From: Schistosoma mansoni
Taxonomy: Eukaryota; Platyhelminthes; Trematoda; Strigeidida; Schistosomatidae
Direction of reading: 5' to 3'
NCBI RefSeq assembly: GCF_000237925.1
Contig: NC_031497.1
Span: 3,775,295-3,839,294 of the forward strand
DNA length: 64,000 nucleotides
The translations under genes and the position numbers were made by a program. A model generated the notes under the pieces. It saw only the letters and a list, made by a program, of their open reading frames with translations, searched no databases and was not told the origin of the DNA. This document shows, piece by piece, positions 31,401 through 43,374 of the stretch (its first letter is position 1; the number at the start of each line of letters is the position of its first letter).

Positions 31401-34400
31401 TCAAAATGAGATGGTATACGACCATATGGTGTTCGACGCCATTTAACTTGTGCAGATGGACTACGATGTATAGCTTGAAAGAAACATGTGCTTGGTGGTT
31501 CAACTTTCACGTCAGATGTATGACAGGCTTCATTTATCCAACAGTGAATTTTACGTGTTTCTGTAATTGTTGTTGTTGCTATCGCTATTGATGCTGGTGG
31601 TAACTTTTGTTCCTTTTGAGGATTTTCATGCTGAAAACATTTATTACGAGTTAACATGTATTCGATTAATTCCACAAATGAAATATTTCATTTAAATAAT
31701 AAGTGTTTTTTGATAACCTTTGTCGCTGTAATAGTCAGACAATATTTTAATCAAATTTCTAAAGTCTGTTGTTTAAGATTAAGTTTTGTTTACTTTCAAA
31801 CATAAATTTAATATTCTCTGTAATTAGTGTTAAGATAAGCGGCATAAATCTCATGGTTTCAACATTACCCATGTAATCCTGCAGAAAACCTATACTCTTT
31901 TCTGAATTAATATTGATTCCATGTAGAAGTTTGCATGAAACAGCCGTTGATGTTGTCGGAGGCGATGATGAAAGCTGTAGAGCTAAATCACCCGGTTTAG
32001 AGAACTAAATGCAACCAAAGTGATCAACCGGAGCTTCAAATCATCCCTATCATTACAAAAATATTTGATTCGTTGCATCTTCTTCGGAATAATTTATCAG
32101 CATTTTTATCTACAAAATGACATTTGATGGTTATTCTAAATAACGTTACTGTAAATCATGGCAGTAAGCGACCAATTACTTCTAAACAATTCAATAGTTT
32201 CCAGAATACATTTGCATTCAATGTAATTTAATGACACTGAATGTTGATAATAAGCACTACCCAGTACAATAATTGAGTTGGCCTCTCTTTCAAATTGACA
32301 ATGTGATAAAATGTAAAAAATATAATATTTCAGGTTTAACGAAACTAATCGAACATTTCTAAAAGAACAGTATTCACCTCTTTGATGGAATTAGATTCAC
32401 TAAGTAACTTCCGGATCTGAAGTTGTAATCCTGGTTCACATCTCCTACCAGCTGGTGCTCGAGTTAAATTGAGCATTAATTCCCAAGGATATTCTTCCAG
32501 TAGTTCATCAATTGTAGGAATAATTGCTGAGCACTCTTGCAATGTTGTCCATGGTCCCCAAATTTCGCTGCGTTCTGAAAGTCTTTCTGTGGTCCAATTA
32601 TCTATGTTCATGGAAAAGATGGCAGAGCAAATTATTGACGGTATTTTTTTTGTCAGATGATATGAATATATGGTTGCCTATAGCGTCTGCTTATATCGAA
32701 GGGTCTGTTGCATTGGTTCAGTCTATGAGTAATAATTAAGATTTGAAGTCACTTTACAAGGCGCTGATTAGAAATAAAGTCACTACAGTTTACTTGTTAG
32801 ACCTAAGCACTATATACAAATCTTATTAATAAAAATGGTTTCTTTTTAACACAAAGCCTCGAAAATGAACGACTTCAAACACAAACGATAACTGGTCAGC
32901 AAAATGACCCAACTAACATGAAAGTATGATACACTTTTTGATACAAAACAAATATGACCAAATACCATTTGAAATACCAATGACTGTAAGGTATGGTTGT
33001 TGTTGGTCACCCATCAGCTTATGAAATCGAGATCCATTAAAAGGCTGACTACTTACTTACTTACGCCTGTTACCCTTCTTTCCCATTCTTGATTTGTCTG
33101 ATGGCCATCCTGATGTCTTCGATCTTTGGTAGAGTGATATCTATAGGAAGGTCTATGTGCTGCTTCGATATTCGGTGGATTCAGTGGGCTGGTCTATCCA
33201 GCAGTTCCTCAAAGTATTCCACTCACTCTGTTCTTAAATCTCGGTGATTGTCCTTCCTTCTTTTTCCCTGACTGGTCTCTTTGGTTTACAATATCTCCCT
33301 GCAAACTATCTGTTCACCATATTAAGACCTATATCTAGCGTTTACTAGTGAGTGTGATCTCAATGCCATGTTTTCGAAAGCAACCGCAAAATTAGGTGGC
33401 TCATTTCAGTGTTCTTGTAGACTAGGTCCAATTACTTTACTCTTAGACATACTGCCCACAGTATCCAAACGTAGACTGGTGAGTGAAACAAATACCACAT
33501 AGGTTACTATTTAACGATCAATCAGTGTATATTAAGAATTATGTATTAGAGACATGTTTTCCATATCAGTAGGTGCGTGTAAGACGGATAATAGTCAAGA
33601 TTGACGTCAACTATAAATATAATACTACTTATTTTACCTTCCATGTTGATTTTATTTTCGGTAGTATCCGTAAAATCACATCCATTTTCTCCACATTTAG
33701 AAGAAAAGTTTTTCAAACTTGATTTTGACAATGCATGGAAGGAATGATTTCTGGATGAAGCTGTAATTAAAAGAAAATAAGGTGTTTGTTTTGTTTTAAT
33801 AAATTCTGAAACTGGAACTATTGACAATATTCACACCGAAAAGTAGATTATAATAATTCGTTTTAAAATTTTGTAGGTTCTGTGGATGTTTATGGTAACA
33901 ATAAGTGTGATTTTTAGAGTTCTCAACAGGTTTTGATTGTTTATTTATTTATGGCACAATTCCTATGAAGTAAGATTTTGATGAATATCAAATTTCATTT
34001 TGTTGAAGACAAATCCATAGACCTTCGCTTTATTTTGTAGGAATTAGGTAACATTGGCAATGACATATCCCACAACGTACTTTTAGATGCAGAGTTATCA
34101 AACTGGTCTAAATAAGTTTAGAGGACTAAAAAATTTTCAATTTTCAATGGAAATGTTTTGTAATTTAGAATTTACTACGATCACGGTCGAAATTAACTGA
34201 AGTACGAATTCCAGACTCCAAAGCAGCTCATACCAACTGTCTACTCCTTAACCTGATAAAAATCTTATGCTCACTAATGATTACCTTTCATAAGGATTTC
34301 CGACGTTATGTTAAGAATCTGTGAGCTCTGGAGGTTGAATGTGCTGAAGCATGAAGCAGATACCAGTTGCAATATTTAAGGACTGTCGAATGTTAATAAG

Positions 34401-37400
34401 AACTAGACGATATCTGGAGTGTGGAACATTGAATTCTGATTTTGAAAGTTTTGTGATTATTGAGAGGGCAGGATGTTTCGAGTTTGATTCTCACGAACTG
34501 GGGATTAAAACTTCAAACTAAAGAAATTCCACAAAGCTTCTATCTTAATACTAACAAACATATTGCGAAATGCTTCAGTCCGATCAGAGTATAAGACTTT
34601 ATTTACATCCACTCGGAATCACATCTATAGACTAGGTTATGTCGAGCTACACAAAAGCAGTTAGTGATCTCATAGAGTTGAAAAATTGCATTTGTAATAG
34701 CATACTATATTTAATAACCACCGAATCGGTATTAAAAATATCTAAACGTTTTTCAAACTGTACAGAAAAGCGAGTAGCTAAAGCGTTTTGCATAAGGCCC
34801 CTGATTCCTCAATAGAAAAGAAGGCTTGGTTGTTCATCCAACTGGGACTATCTGTCCAAACAACTAAATCTAAACCTGTTCGTTCCCCATAAAATGTATA
34901 CATACGCACACTCAAGTTTTCGCTCTACCACTTCGTATTACAAATTACACATTTCTGGTACCNNNNNNNNNNNNNNNNNNNNNNNNNNNNNNNNNNNNNN
35001 NNNNNNNNNNNNNNNNNNNNNNNNNNNNNNNNNNNNNNNNNNNNNNNNNNNNNNNNNNNNNNNNNNNNNNNNNNNNNNNNNNNNNNNNNNNNNNNNNNNN
35101 NNNNNNNNNNNNNNNNNNNNNNNNNNNNNNNNNNNNNNNNNNNNNNNNNNNNNNNNNNNNNNNNNNNNNNNNNNNNNNNNNNNNNNNNNNNTAGGATTTA
35201 TATGCATCTTATTTTTCTTAAAACCATGAAAGTTTCATCAAGTTACCATCAATATATGATCAGGACTGATATAACTGGAATAAAAAGCAAGATTACATTC
35301 TTTTACTCGTTGGGATTTTGGGTCAACATAACTACCGTTTTTAATTCAATGTGACGGTTACTCAGTGGGATATTTTATTCGGTATTTGAGGTTGATGTTC
35401 ATTTAAGATAAGATACACTTGTATTCAATTAGAGTGAACTATGCTCAGCATGACAAGTAGCATGTGATTTAATCATAACTCTGGGTATTTTCCATATATG
35501 CGATTTCATTCTAATGAGTGCAATTTCGACTAGGGTTGTCGTATTTTGGGTTTGATGAATCTTTATTTGTACCAGTCTTATGGTTCTTACTTCACGTCAT
35601 GGGAATAGCGGTGGTTCCTCGTTTTACGAGTGATACAAACATAACAGTTAGCGACGATCCGACATAACATGGATATAGATTTATATTACAAATAGTATTT
35701 ATTTACTTCAAACAATGAACTTTTCATGTCTATCAAAACAATATAATATTACAAAGAAACTTAAGGAGCCAAGTTGTTGATGCACTAAAAATGTAACACA
35801 AATTTGTGTATAAAAATGGATTATTCTGAGTACGAGTTGTGTTTTGATTTAGAAACTAGGGTATGCAATAATATAATCTTAAGATTGTCTCTTAATAAAT
35901 CTACCACTATATTAATGACATGACTAAACAGGGAATTATAGAGTTGGAAATGAAATCATTTTAGCAAGCTAATGATAACAAAATTCCGTTTGACGTTTGA
36001 TCGATTAATTATTAGTCATATAAACCTTCTTGACTCAAAGGTAAGGAAGACACGTCTTGTTTGTGAGTAGGCTTTTAAGCTACGTTATTAAAATACAGTA
36101 GAATTCATTTAAACTAGTATTTGAACACTTATTAATATTCAGTAACATATCCTTTTTTTCTCAGTTGCTAATTAGAACAGAAAATGATAGAAGTGTGTAC
36201 TTTTAAGCGAAAATAATTATATCTATACCCATCTTCTATTTAAATTGGTGACTTCAACATTAGTGACTGCCAATTGTCTTTTTAATAGAATACGACTAGT
36301 ATAGAATGAAAAAAAAAATAACAAAAAATATTGTTTGGTGTTAAAGAGGTCGATGATGTACCAAATTACCAAAACTAAAAACGATTACTTTTGTAGATGC
36401 ATTGAAGCAAATCCTGACAATGTTTGACATCACTTTGAATCAAACCTTCTTCTGAACAAGTAGATAAGTCACCTGATAAATTGACACCTTTAATCATTGC
36501 TTGTGACCATAACAATTGTTCATTCACTGATTGAAATTGACATACCCGTGTTCGAAATAACAGATTCTCAATAATTTCCGACTTATTATTATTATTATAG
36601 TGTTTTGTACAATGTTTATTTTGTGTACATCTTTTCCATTCGGACCATGTTGTCCAGAATAAAGCAGACCATGTTGGATTCCATGCAGTTGGTGATAAAC
36701 TACTGATAGAATGAAAATTTGAATCTTTCGGTAATTGGAAGTTTAAGAGTTGTCTTAAGAGTAAATTTTCTAAAAACAAAACATCAAATAACTATAGTAT
36801 TTTCATTAATAATAGACTACTTTATTTGTAGAATAAAGAATGAAACATTTATTGTGCAGACTATAATTTATGAACGAACCAATCAGACAAAAGATAACAA
36901 GTCTTGGATTTTGGCGCGAAATCTATCCATACATTTGGCTAAATAGCATTTTGACATTATAGCTGATATCAGTTCGTGATGAAAACCCTAAATCTGATTC
37001 CTAATCCTAACCATCAACTGTAAATCACAATTCTATTTCCTCATTTAGTCCTATACAGTAGGTGGACATTCTCAAGGTCACTTTGGCGTCACTCAAAAGT
37101 CATCCATAAATTGTAGTCTCACCCATTTATTGGATAAACCTATAAGAACGAATTGTTGTTCTTAGCATCATATTGTAAATTAATGTATGAAAAACACACT
37201 TTCTATTCATTTAGTTGAATAAAATGATGAATATTAAAATTCCTATTTTCCATGTCAATGTTTTGTACAAAACGAATAGTTAGTACATAATCTAAAAGTC
37301 TGTAAAGTGGAATTACACAATGATAATAATTAAATTTGAGAACAAACTGAATACATTGGTTGATATTTTGATAGACGGATAATATCCAAACCTCATGGTT

Positions 37401-40400
37401 CTGAGTTTACTGTCGAATGGTGTTGAGGCTTACTTCAATTAAAAAACACACCACGAAAATTCTCAAAATTGAGTCAATCCTTTTTCCAGCTTTACAGATT
37501 AACATCGTCGAATGGGCAGTGAAAATTTTTAAAAACATTAATCAATAGTGAATTCAATGTAGTACAATAAAATTGATCAGAACTTTGATTTGGTTCCAAT
37601 CATTTATATTGGGGAAAAGGTTCAACAAGAACTGACTGACATAATTACTCAAACGAGCTATCATGACCTTTTTCTACAGCGTAAACTTTTAGTATTAGGA
37701 AGTTTGACTGAACTAGAAAGTATTTGACATTTATGTAATTGAGGAAAACAGTGCATAGTGTACTTTGTATTTAGTGCATAGTTCTAGTTTTCAGAAACAT
37801 ATTCTGATAGAGACAGTTACAAAAGGATTTATTTCACATTTCTCGATATATACAATATATCCGTACCTTACTGTAGTCTTTCAGGTATTCATCAATATTA
37901 CCTGGTTCACAGTCGTGTCACTGTTCTCTATAACTGTGATAGAAAAGTTACTTGTTGATTTGTGTACGTTTATGTTTGAATATTCACTCAACACTAAATT
38001 TACTTTAATGTGAATTTCACCCATAAGGATGATATTATTAAAAAAACGTAAGAGAGAACTGTTTTTTTATTATTATACACATGAATTGTTTAAATGAAAA
38101 CTAAGAAATCGGAGTTCAAAGTATGTTCCACAAAACTTGAAGGCTTACGAATAAGCTTCATAACTTGTGAAGAATTCAGTGGTTATTTGGACTCAGTAGC
38201 TTGGTGGATATGCTTAGTAGCATAAAAGTGTTAGGTAATGGGCTCGTATCTTAATATGAATATAAACATTGGGATGCATGTACGTACGGTTGATGAGACC
38301 TAACTAGGTGGAAATGCGTGTTCTAGATTACACTGTTAGCAGCTATTCAGATATGCTTAAACTATGACTCAAATTTCTCTTCGTTATCAACATTAAAGAT
38401 TACGGTCAGAAAGTGTATTTGTGTTGTTTGTCAACCCTATGTATTCCTGGCAGAACTATTCAGTGTATATTCGTCTATAATCAAAGTATAGTTTGGTATT
38501 CATATATGTTTATTCAGTTTAATTGTTGTTTCACTTTGAATTAAAAATAGAATTGTGAACAAACACTAGTTCTTTTCCGCTTTTCTGAGAAATTATTTAA
38601 CCGAGATAGTAAAACCAGAAGCTACTTGTCAGACGCATAGTGCAAATATAAGTCACAACACAACTAATGATATTACACTTTATTTCGTCATGTTAGAATT
38701 CCTGTTTTGATAGGTGACAGTGTAGTGAACGAGAACAAGCGGGAACAATCGAATGTATTTTAATACAACATTACAGGATATCTTGGTAAAATCTGAGAAC
38801 CGTATAGTAAATACTTCATTTGCAAAATATCAGTCAATTGTCTCAAACTTTGTTGTTCCATCGTTTCTCCACCAATCATTCTCTGCTCTTGTTCTCTTTT
38901 CTTCGATCTTTTTAACCTTCTGCCACCAGTTATTTCACTCTCGATTGATGATGCATACTAGTTATATCTATAGACATCAGTAGCACATACCATAATAGTT
39001 CTGAATAACTATATTTAAACCCTTTTAATCAATCAAAAGACTAGTATTTTTTAGTCTGTATATCCATCTGACAAGTAAGATGAAACAATATTCACTTATA
39101 AAATTAAGCGGTGTCATTCGGTCCAATCAGTGAAGTTTCGTGTATGAACTTATTTGTATATAAGCTCCTTATATGGATTTACCGCTTATCAGGAATCTTC
39201 AACAAAACTTATTCATATTGTCGAGGTGACTAATACTGACTTCGAGATTTGGTTCTTATTCACTTTGACGACGTTACTGTTAAATAATTCAAATTGTATA
39301 TAATGAAAGATGTATGACATAGTTGTCATGAAATTATACAAAAAAAAATCAACAATAAGTATTTTTAGTTGAACAGAAAGGGACATTCAATGTTTTTTCA
39401 GATAAAAGCAATAATCTCGTTACACAGTCTATGGTGAACATATCAACTTATTTAACAAAGTATGAAAACTATTTTTTACGAAAACAAACATACAAAAAGT
39501 CCTGTTGCAATAGGAAATTTTGCTATTCTTGTATTTTATTGGGTGTCAGGTTAAAATCAAAATATTAATTAACAGTTATGGAAGTATTGTGTTAAATATG
39601 CTATATAATATTTCTTTTTATAGTATCTAAAGTTGGCTTTAACTACAAAGTACAAGAGGCTGTATCATTAGTTAAGAATAACTCAATCATTGAGCCTCCT
39701 TTGTGTTGTCATATTTTAATATTGTTTATCTACAGTGACAAAAATGTTAAACTAATCACCATTTACCGAAAAACCATATCTGAAAACTTAACAAAAAATA
39801 ATATTTTTAATAGTTGAGATCATGAGTCTATTGAAGCTAGACCACCATGGAAAACCTGGAAGCACTGGACAGTCGTTTCGTCCTATTGTGGGACTTCTCA
39901 GTAGAGCGCATCCATGATATTACGTTCCTCCATCTATTAAACATAAGTTGTTTTGTAAGCAAAGATGGATAGTGGCTAGCAGTGGAATCCAGAACGCGCG
40001 TTTCGTCCTATTTAGGGCTCGTCAGCTGGGTATACCTGCATCTCAGAGTTGATGTTCACTCTTGGACTCGAACCCAATACCTTTCTCTTCAAACGCCATC
40101 GCGTTATCCACTCGGCCAGTGAGTCCTGATAGTTACTTGGTTGTGCAATGGGGAGAAGTTTTAAATGCACTTATTATTGTTTGTTTTGTTCTGTAATGAC
40201 AGATTTGAACACCGATTAGTTTACATCTAAATGAACACCTAAGATTCTATTTGTGGTCTATTCAATTTTCGTTTATCAAAGGATATTCGATGTCTTATAT
40301 TTTCAGAAACTGATGCTTATAAAATTTGTCAAAGTAAATTATAATCAGTAAAACCAATTTTTATACCTTCCTCAATATATATATATATATATATATATGA

Positions 40401-40515
40401 ATGTATGTATGAATGTGTAAAACTACTCACTTGAATATTCTTCTGAAGTGTCAACAGGGATTCCATCGATGTCTATTATTATATATATCAATATCACCGT
40501 CAATGTATATCTCAT
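28430..40515 (-). CDS. Secreted thrombospondin type-1 / fibronectin-III-like protein
   Basis: Uncharacterised extracellular protein, 473 residues from six exons with matching phases: 40515-40431, 36769-36389, 33760-33638, 32574-32378, 31630-31177, 28611-28430. Exon 1 encodes a signal peptide (MRYTLTVILIYIIIDIDGIP) with an in-frame stop upstream of the ATG. Exon 2 holds a TSP1-like module (WTTWSEWKRC, FRTRVCQF) with six Cys. Exon 4 opens with WGPWTTLQEC and has AGRRCEPG. Exon 5 (residues about 300-405) looks like fibronectin III (VKWRRTPYGR, WGENYVVEIFGLKIGQPYEI). Exon 6 is a textbook TSP1 module (DGSWSKWSNWSNC, six Cys, RNGGRVCPG) ending at the stop. No membrane segment or GPI tail was seen, so it is probably secreted. 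AATAAA overlaps the stop codon. Introns contain repeats and both assembly gaps. TSP1 and FN3 modules typically bind matrix or signalling proteins; the partner is unknown. Confidence 0.85.
29500..29640 (-). repeat. Sm-alpha-like repeat (family A), cut by an assembly gap
   Basis: Contains the hammerhead (29531-29580) and, toward the gap, the box-B-like GGGTTCGAGTCCCAGAGTG on the minus strand. The tRNA-like box A half would lie within the N run. Located in the last intron of the TSP1 gene, same strand. Confidence 0.8.
29531..29580 (-). ncRNA. Hammerhead ribozyme, family A, intact core
   Basis: Minus strand: stem I CATCCAG, core CTGACGA, stem II GTCC(CAAATA)GGAC, core GAAA, short stem III ACGCGCGT, cleavage triplet GTC, stem I partner CTGGAT. 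This is the known Sm-alpha type hammerhead of schistosomes with all boxes present. Confidence 0.9.
29641..29840. other. Assembly gap (200 N)
   Basis: Unresolved bases inside a repeat within an intron of the TSP1 gene. Open frames through it are artefacts. Confidence 1.
30296..30410 (+). repeat. Family A distal module
   Basis: GGCAATACGCACAGTATGCA, ATGCCAATTAGAGACTGACC, AGTTGCAGTCCTAAC and GAAGATTCAAACAAACAATA, shared with 43.64-43.74 kb and the window end. Confidence 0.7.
33050..33330 (-). pseudogene. RTE-like fragment in TSP1-gene intron 3, internally deleted
   Basis: The minus strand reads, in shifting frames, EYFEELLD, RMAIRQIK and related words of the RTE linker before the RT domain. 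It then jumps directly to the GGGTAACAGG(C)GTAAGTAAGTAAGTAG end of the element at about 33055. Most of the RT is missing. It lies on the gene's strand between exons 3 and 4. Confidence 0.6.
34765..34880 (+). repeat. Dispersed repeat (family D), copy 2
   Basis: Partner of 8085-8225, sharing AAAAGCGAGTAGCTAAA and TCATCCAAC words. Noncoding, in an intron of the TSP1 gene. Confidence 0.4.
34963..35191. other. Assembly gap (229 N)
   Basis: Unresolved bases in intron 2 of the TSP1 gene. Confidence 1.
38190..38350 (+). repeat. Degenerate Sm-alpha-like repeat (family A), plus strand
   Basis: ACTCAGTAGCTTGGTGGATA matches the tRNA-like box A flank. At about 38300-38345 come TTGATGAG, a hairpin ACCTAACTAGGT, GGAAATGCGTGTTCTAG, which is a decayed hammerhead still able to form hairpin II. 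Antisense within TSP1-gene intron 1. Confidence 0.6.
39815..39930 (-). repeat. Family B SINE-like 3' part
   Basis: Tail plus hammerhead region on the minus strand: the first core box reads CTGAGAA, GAAAC is intact, CTGTCCAGTGC follows. It breaks off at about 39920 near a family A copy. In intron 1 of the TSP1 gene. Confidence 0.7.
39955..40170 (-). repeat. Sm-alpha-like repeat (family A)
   Basis: Contains a tRNA-like part on the minus strand (CACTGGCCGAGTGGATAACG, GGTATTGGGTTCGAGTCC) and a hammerhead at 39984-40032. There stem II has one mismatch and the cleavage triplet is GTT instead of GTC. It lies about 260 bp from exon 1 of the TSP1 gene. Confidence 0.75.
40377..40399. repeat. (AT)n microsatellite
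   Basis: About eleven AT dinucleotides just inside intron 1 of the TSP1 gene. Confidence 0.85.
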
Positions 40516-40949
40516 TCCTAGAATTTACTGAATGTAACAGTTCATTATAATTTAAAATAATTGACATATTATAAATCTTCAACAGATTTTTCATCATTGT
40601 ACCTACTACTTGTTAAACAGTCATTTATTGAACGTTGAATAAACACAAATCAATTGATTTTATAGGTGATAAATAAAGGATCTTAATTGTGATTTAATAC
40701 ATTTAACATATATATATTTATCGGTATACATAGATACAAATAAATCAATTAAGTGTGTTTTAAATATATCAGTACAATTATTGTATTGGTTAATCAATTT
40801 GAAAGGGGACTAGTAACTAAATAAGTGAAATATTTTTAGGACACAAGGTGTTGTCATAAAAAAAACGTGACTGATATTAAATTAAATTTAATGCTGTATT
40901 ACAATAAAAACGATTTATAACTAATTTACAAACACTACTTATCTTTGTA

Positions 40950-41265
40950 TATTATCCTACTGTGGTGTTCGTTATTGATATCCACATAAGTAGTATATGA
41001 TAATGGTTGGGCATTGAATGTATTTGAGTAGAAGATCGATAAGGAGAGAACGGGAACGGCATGCAATCGGTCCGAAAATACACGAACAATTATAAATCGG
41101 AAACTATGGACGGATATTTGTAGAAGGAACAGTCAACGTGAGACAATTGATGTTATTTTGCAAATTAACTGTTCACTATATGGTTCTCATATTTTAATGA
41201 GATATTCTGTGATGTTGAGTTAAAATACATTCGATTGTCCTCACTCGTGTTTTTGTTCACTACAC
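40950..41265 (+). repeat. Dispersed ~300-bp repeat (family C), copy 4
   Basis: CACATAAGTAGTATATGA, GTAGAAGATCGATAAGGAGA, GAGACAATTGATG, CTCATATTTTAATGAGATAT and TTGTCCTCACTCGTGTTTTT, in the same order as the other three copies. Confidence 0.6.
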
Positions 41266-41343
41266 TACTAGTGTTTTTCTTATTGTGAAAGATTAAAAAA
41301 ACAACCTCATATAGTTGGGATAAAAATATTCAGTATTTAAAAG

Positions 41344-41455
41344 ACTAATATTTGAACGAAGAATATTCTTTTCGATAAATTCTCTTCAGGTTCTACAATT
41401 ATATATCCAAATTAATAATCCGAAAAAATGGCCACGTTAAAGGCAAAGTACATCG
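41344..41455 (+). repeat. 112-bp inverted repeat, left arm
   Basis: The reverse complement of 42810-42921 with one mismatch (C against A in GGCCACGTTAAAGG). It encloses the Penelope-like coding remnant. Confidence 0.9.
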
Positions 41456-41744
41456 TTTAATGCATGTAAATTTAGGAATGTCAAATCAAATAGAATAAAA
41501 TTGTTAATGTTGATATGACTCACATAGAATGTTAACTTGAATCTGTATATATGTAAAGTGAAAATTTAAGATCTGTGATCAGAATAAATATGGGTCAGAT
41601 AGGGTGAGGGAGATATGATAATGCAATTACAATTCGATCAAGTGGAAGACTAAATTGTGTGAAAAATTAGTGAGACGTAATAAGGAGGGATCAATGCGAT
41701 GTGAATGAATCATGTATAGGGGGGATTAATAGTGATATTTAATC

Positions 41745-41776
<32 letters not shown>
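41745..41776. repeat. (AAT)n microsatellite
   Basis: About ten AAT units between the left inverted-repeat arm and the Penelope-like coding end. Confidence 0.9.
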
Positions 41777-41778
<2 letters not shown>

Positions 41779-41820
41779 TACAAAGATTTGTGAATAAAGA
41801 TAAGGGAGACAATTACATTT

Positions 41821-41879
41821 TCACAGTTGAAATCATGAGTCAATTGAAGCTAGACCACCATCGAAAACCTAGAAGCACT
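41821..41879 (-). mobile_element. 5'-truncated family B SINE insertion with target-site duplication
   Basis: A 59-bp 3'-end piece of family B on the minus strand (AGCACT to CAACTGTGA, with TCAATTGAAGCTAG on the plus strand) is flanked on both sides by GACAATTACATTT (41808-41820 and 41880-41892). The duplication marks an insertion into the sequence downstream of the Penelope-like remnant, so it is younger than that element. Confidence 0.85.
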
Positions 41880-41939
41880 GACAATTACATTTGACTACGA
41901 AAGGTCATAAGTACATAGTCAAATTAGGTCATACAATAG

Positions 41940-42807
41940 CTAAGATGATTGTTCATTAATTGGCCTTGTGGTTGGCCAAGGGAGGAGTAGGGACTGCAGA
42001 TATTTCTTCTGTACACATAGCTCAGGTTTCTTCATTCTGATGGCTACTGCCTCCGCCGTTTGAAGAACTTTAAGCCTGACAAGCTTAGGCAAAAAGTTAC
42101 TGACTCTATAAATAATTGAAAAAGATTGGTTTATACTGGCACTATGACCAGCTTGTACTAAATGGGCCAAAATCGAGCTGCTTACTTTCTTCATCAGACC
42201 TCTGCTTAGCCACGCTGGGAGGTGTTCACGAGCACGAAAATGTAAATCCCTAGAACTTCGACCAATATAACTTGCTCCACAGGAGCAGTCGAACTGATAA
42301 ATACAAAATGAAGTGGTCATTCTAGGAACTTCATCTTTAAGCCTCGGTGTCACCATTGGACGCGTAGAAAACACCAAACATAGTTCACCTGCGTTGAAAG
42401 ATTTTTGGATAGATCTGCGTAATCTCTGAGCAAGTATTTCGCTAGCGGCATCCCCTCTGAATTGTAGGCGCATGAACAAGGACTTTTTCTTGACCGTTTG
42501 GAATTCGCCTATTTTCACTTTCAAGATCATATATTTAATTATAAACTTTCTGGGATACCCGTTCTCCCTCAGAGCATTATGCAATGTGTTTAGCTCATTG
42601 TCAACTACATCCGCCGAACATATATTGCGTATTCGATAGCTAAGGGTTTTGATTAGGTTTCGTTTGTACTGTAGAGGTACAAAGCTAAGGAAGTGTGTAT
42701 ACTGTCCAGTCCAAGTACTTTTCCTGCTCATGTTTCTTCTTAACGATCCATCTGATCTCTTAGTTAAGAGGACGTCCAAAAAGGCTATTCGGCCATCACT
42801 CTCTTCC
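41940..42807 (-). pseudogene. Penelope-like element, 5'-truncated RT end plus GIY-YIG endonuclease
   Basis: Open on the minus strand for about 289 codons to the stop at 41940. It starts within the RT C-terminal region (TSEEESDGRIAFLDVLLTKR, the F-D-LLT motif after the RT palm). It continues through LHNALRENGYPRKF and KKSLFMRLQFRGDAASEIL, then the GIY-YIG-type domain (CIYQFDCSCGASYIGRSSRD, REHLPAWL, LVQAGHSASI) and ends AEAVAIRMKKPELCVQ. The Cys pair in CSCG is typical of Penelope endonucleases. The RT palm with its catalytic Asp residues is absent, so it cannot move itself. The first ATG (42779) is internal, not a true start. Confidence 0.85.
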
Positions 42808-42809
42808 TC

Positions 42810-42921
42810 CGATGTACTTTGCCTTTAACTTGGCCATTTTTTCGGATTATTAATTTGGATATATAATTGTAGAACCTGAAGAGAATTTATCGAAAAGAAT
42901 ATTCTTCGTTCAAATATTAGT
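42810..42921 (-). repeat. 112-bp inverted repeat, right arm
   Basis: Partner of 41344-41455. It abuts the 5'-truncated coding remnant almost exactly (coding similarity begins 2-3 nt inside). Confidence 0.9.
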
Positions 42922-43374
42922 ATTCAGTATTTATTCGGGTTTTATCTGGTCAACTGATAATTCTTTTTTGTAGGTATGAAGAAGAGTATAGGATTAGCTT
43001 AGTCTTTAAAACAAATTAGAAGTAAATGAAAAGTTAGAAAAAGATTCAACAAAATTAACTGGAACATAGAATGAACTTAACTGTTACAGTGAAAATGATT
43101 GAAATTCTATAAATTTAAATGAAAAACTATATAGAAACTAAAGCTGAAATAATACGCATTCGAATTAAAGGCAAAATTATTTAACTTCAATTAATCTACT
43201 ACCTCTCATTTTAATTGATGGCATTTATATAGTTATATAAGGTCTTTAACTATACTATATGTCAATATTGTTAAATTACAAACTTGTTAATTCCGTATTA
43301 TTTTCATAAATAACTCAGTGAATGTACTTTTTCCTTAATTGAATAACCACAAATCGAATGATTTTAGTTTTATA
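42922..43374. other. Gene-free AT-rich stretch
   Basis: Nothing recognisable. Confidence 0.5.

Noticed and set aside
34894-35229. Frames of 89-111 codons through the second gap
   Set aside because: Also made of N bases.
42703-42779. ATG at 42779 as the start of a 279-residue gene
   Set aside because: Similarity to Penelope-like RT continues upstream of this ATG to about 42807; it is an internal Met in a 5'-truncated element.
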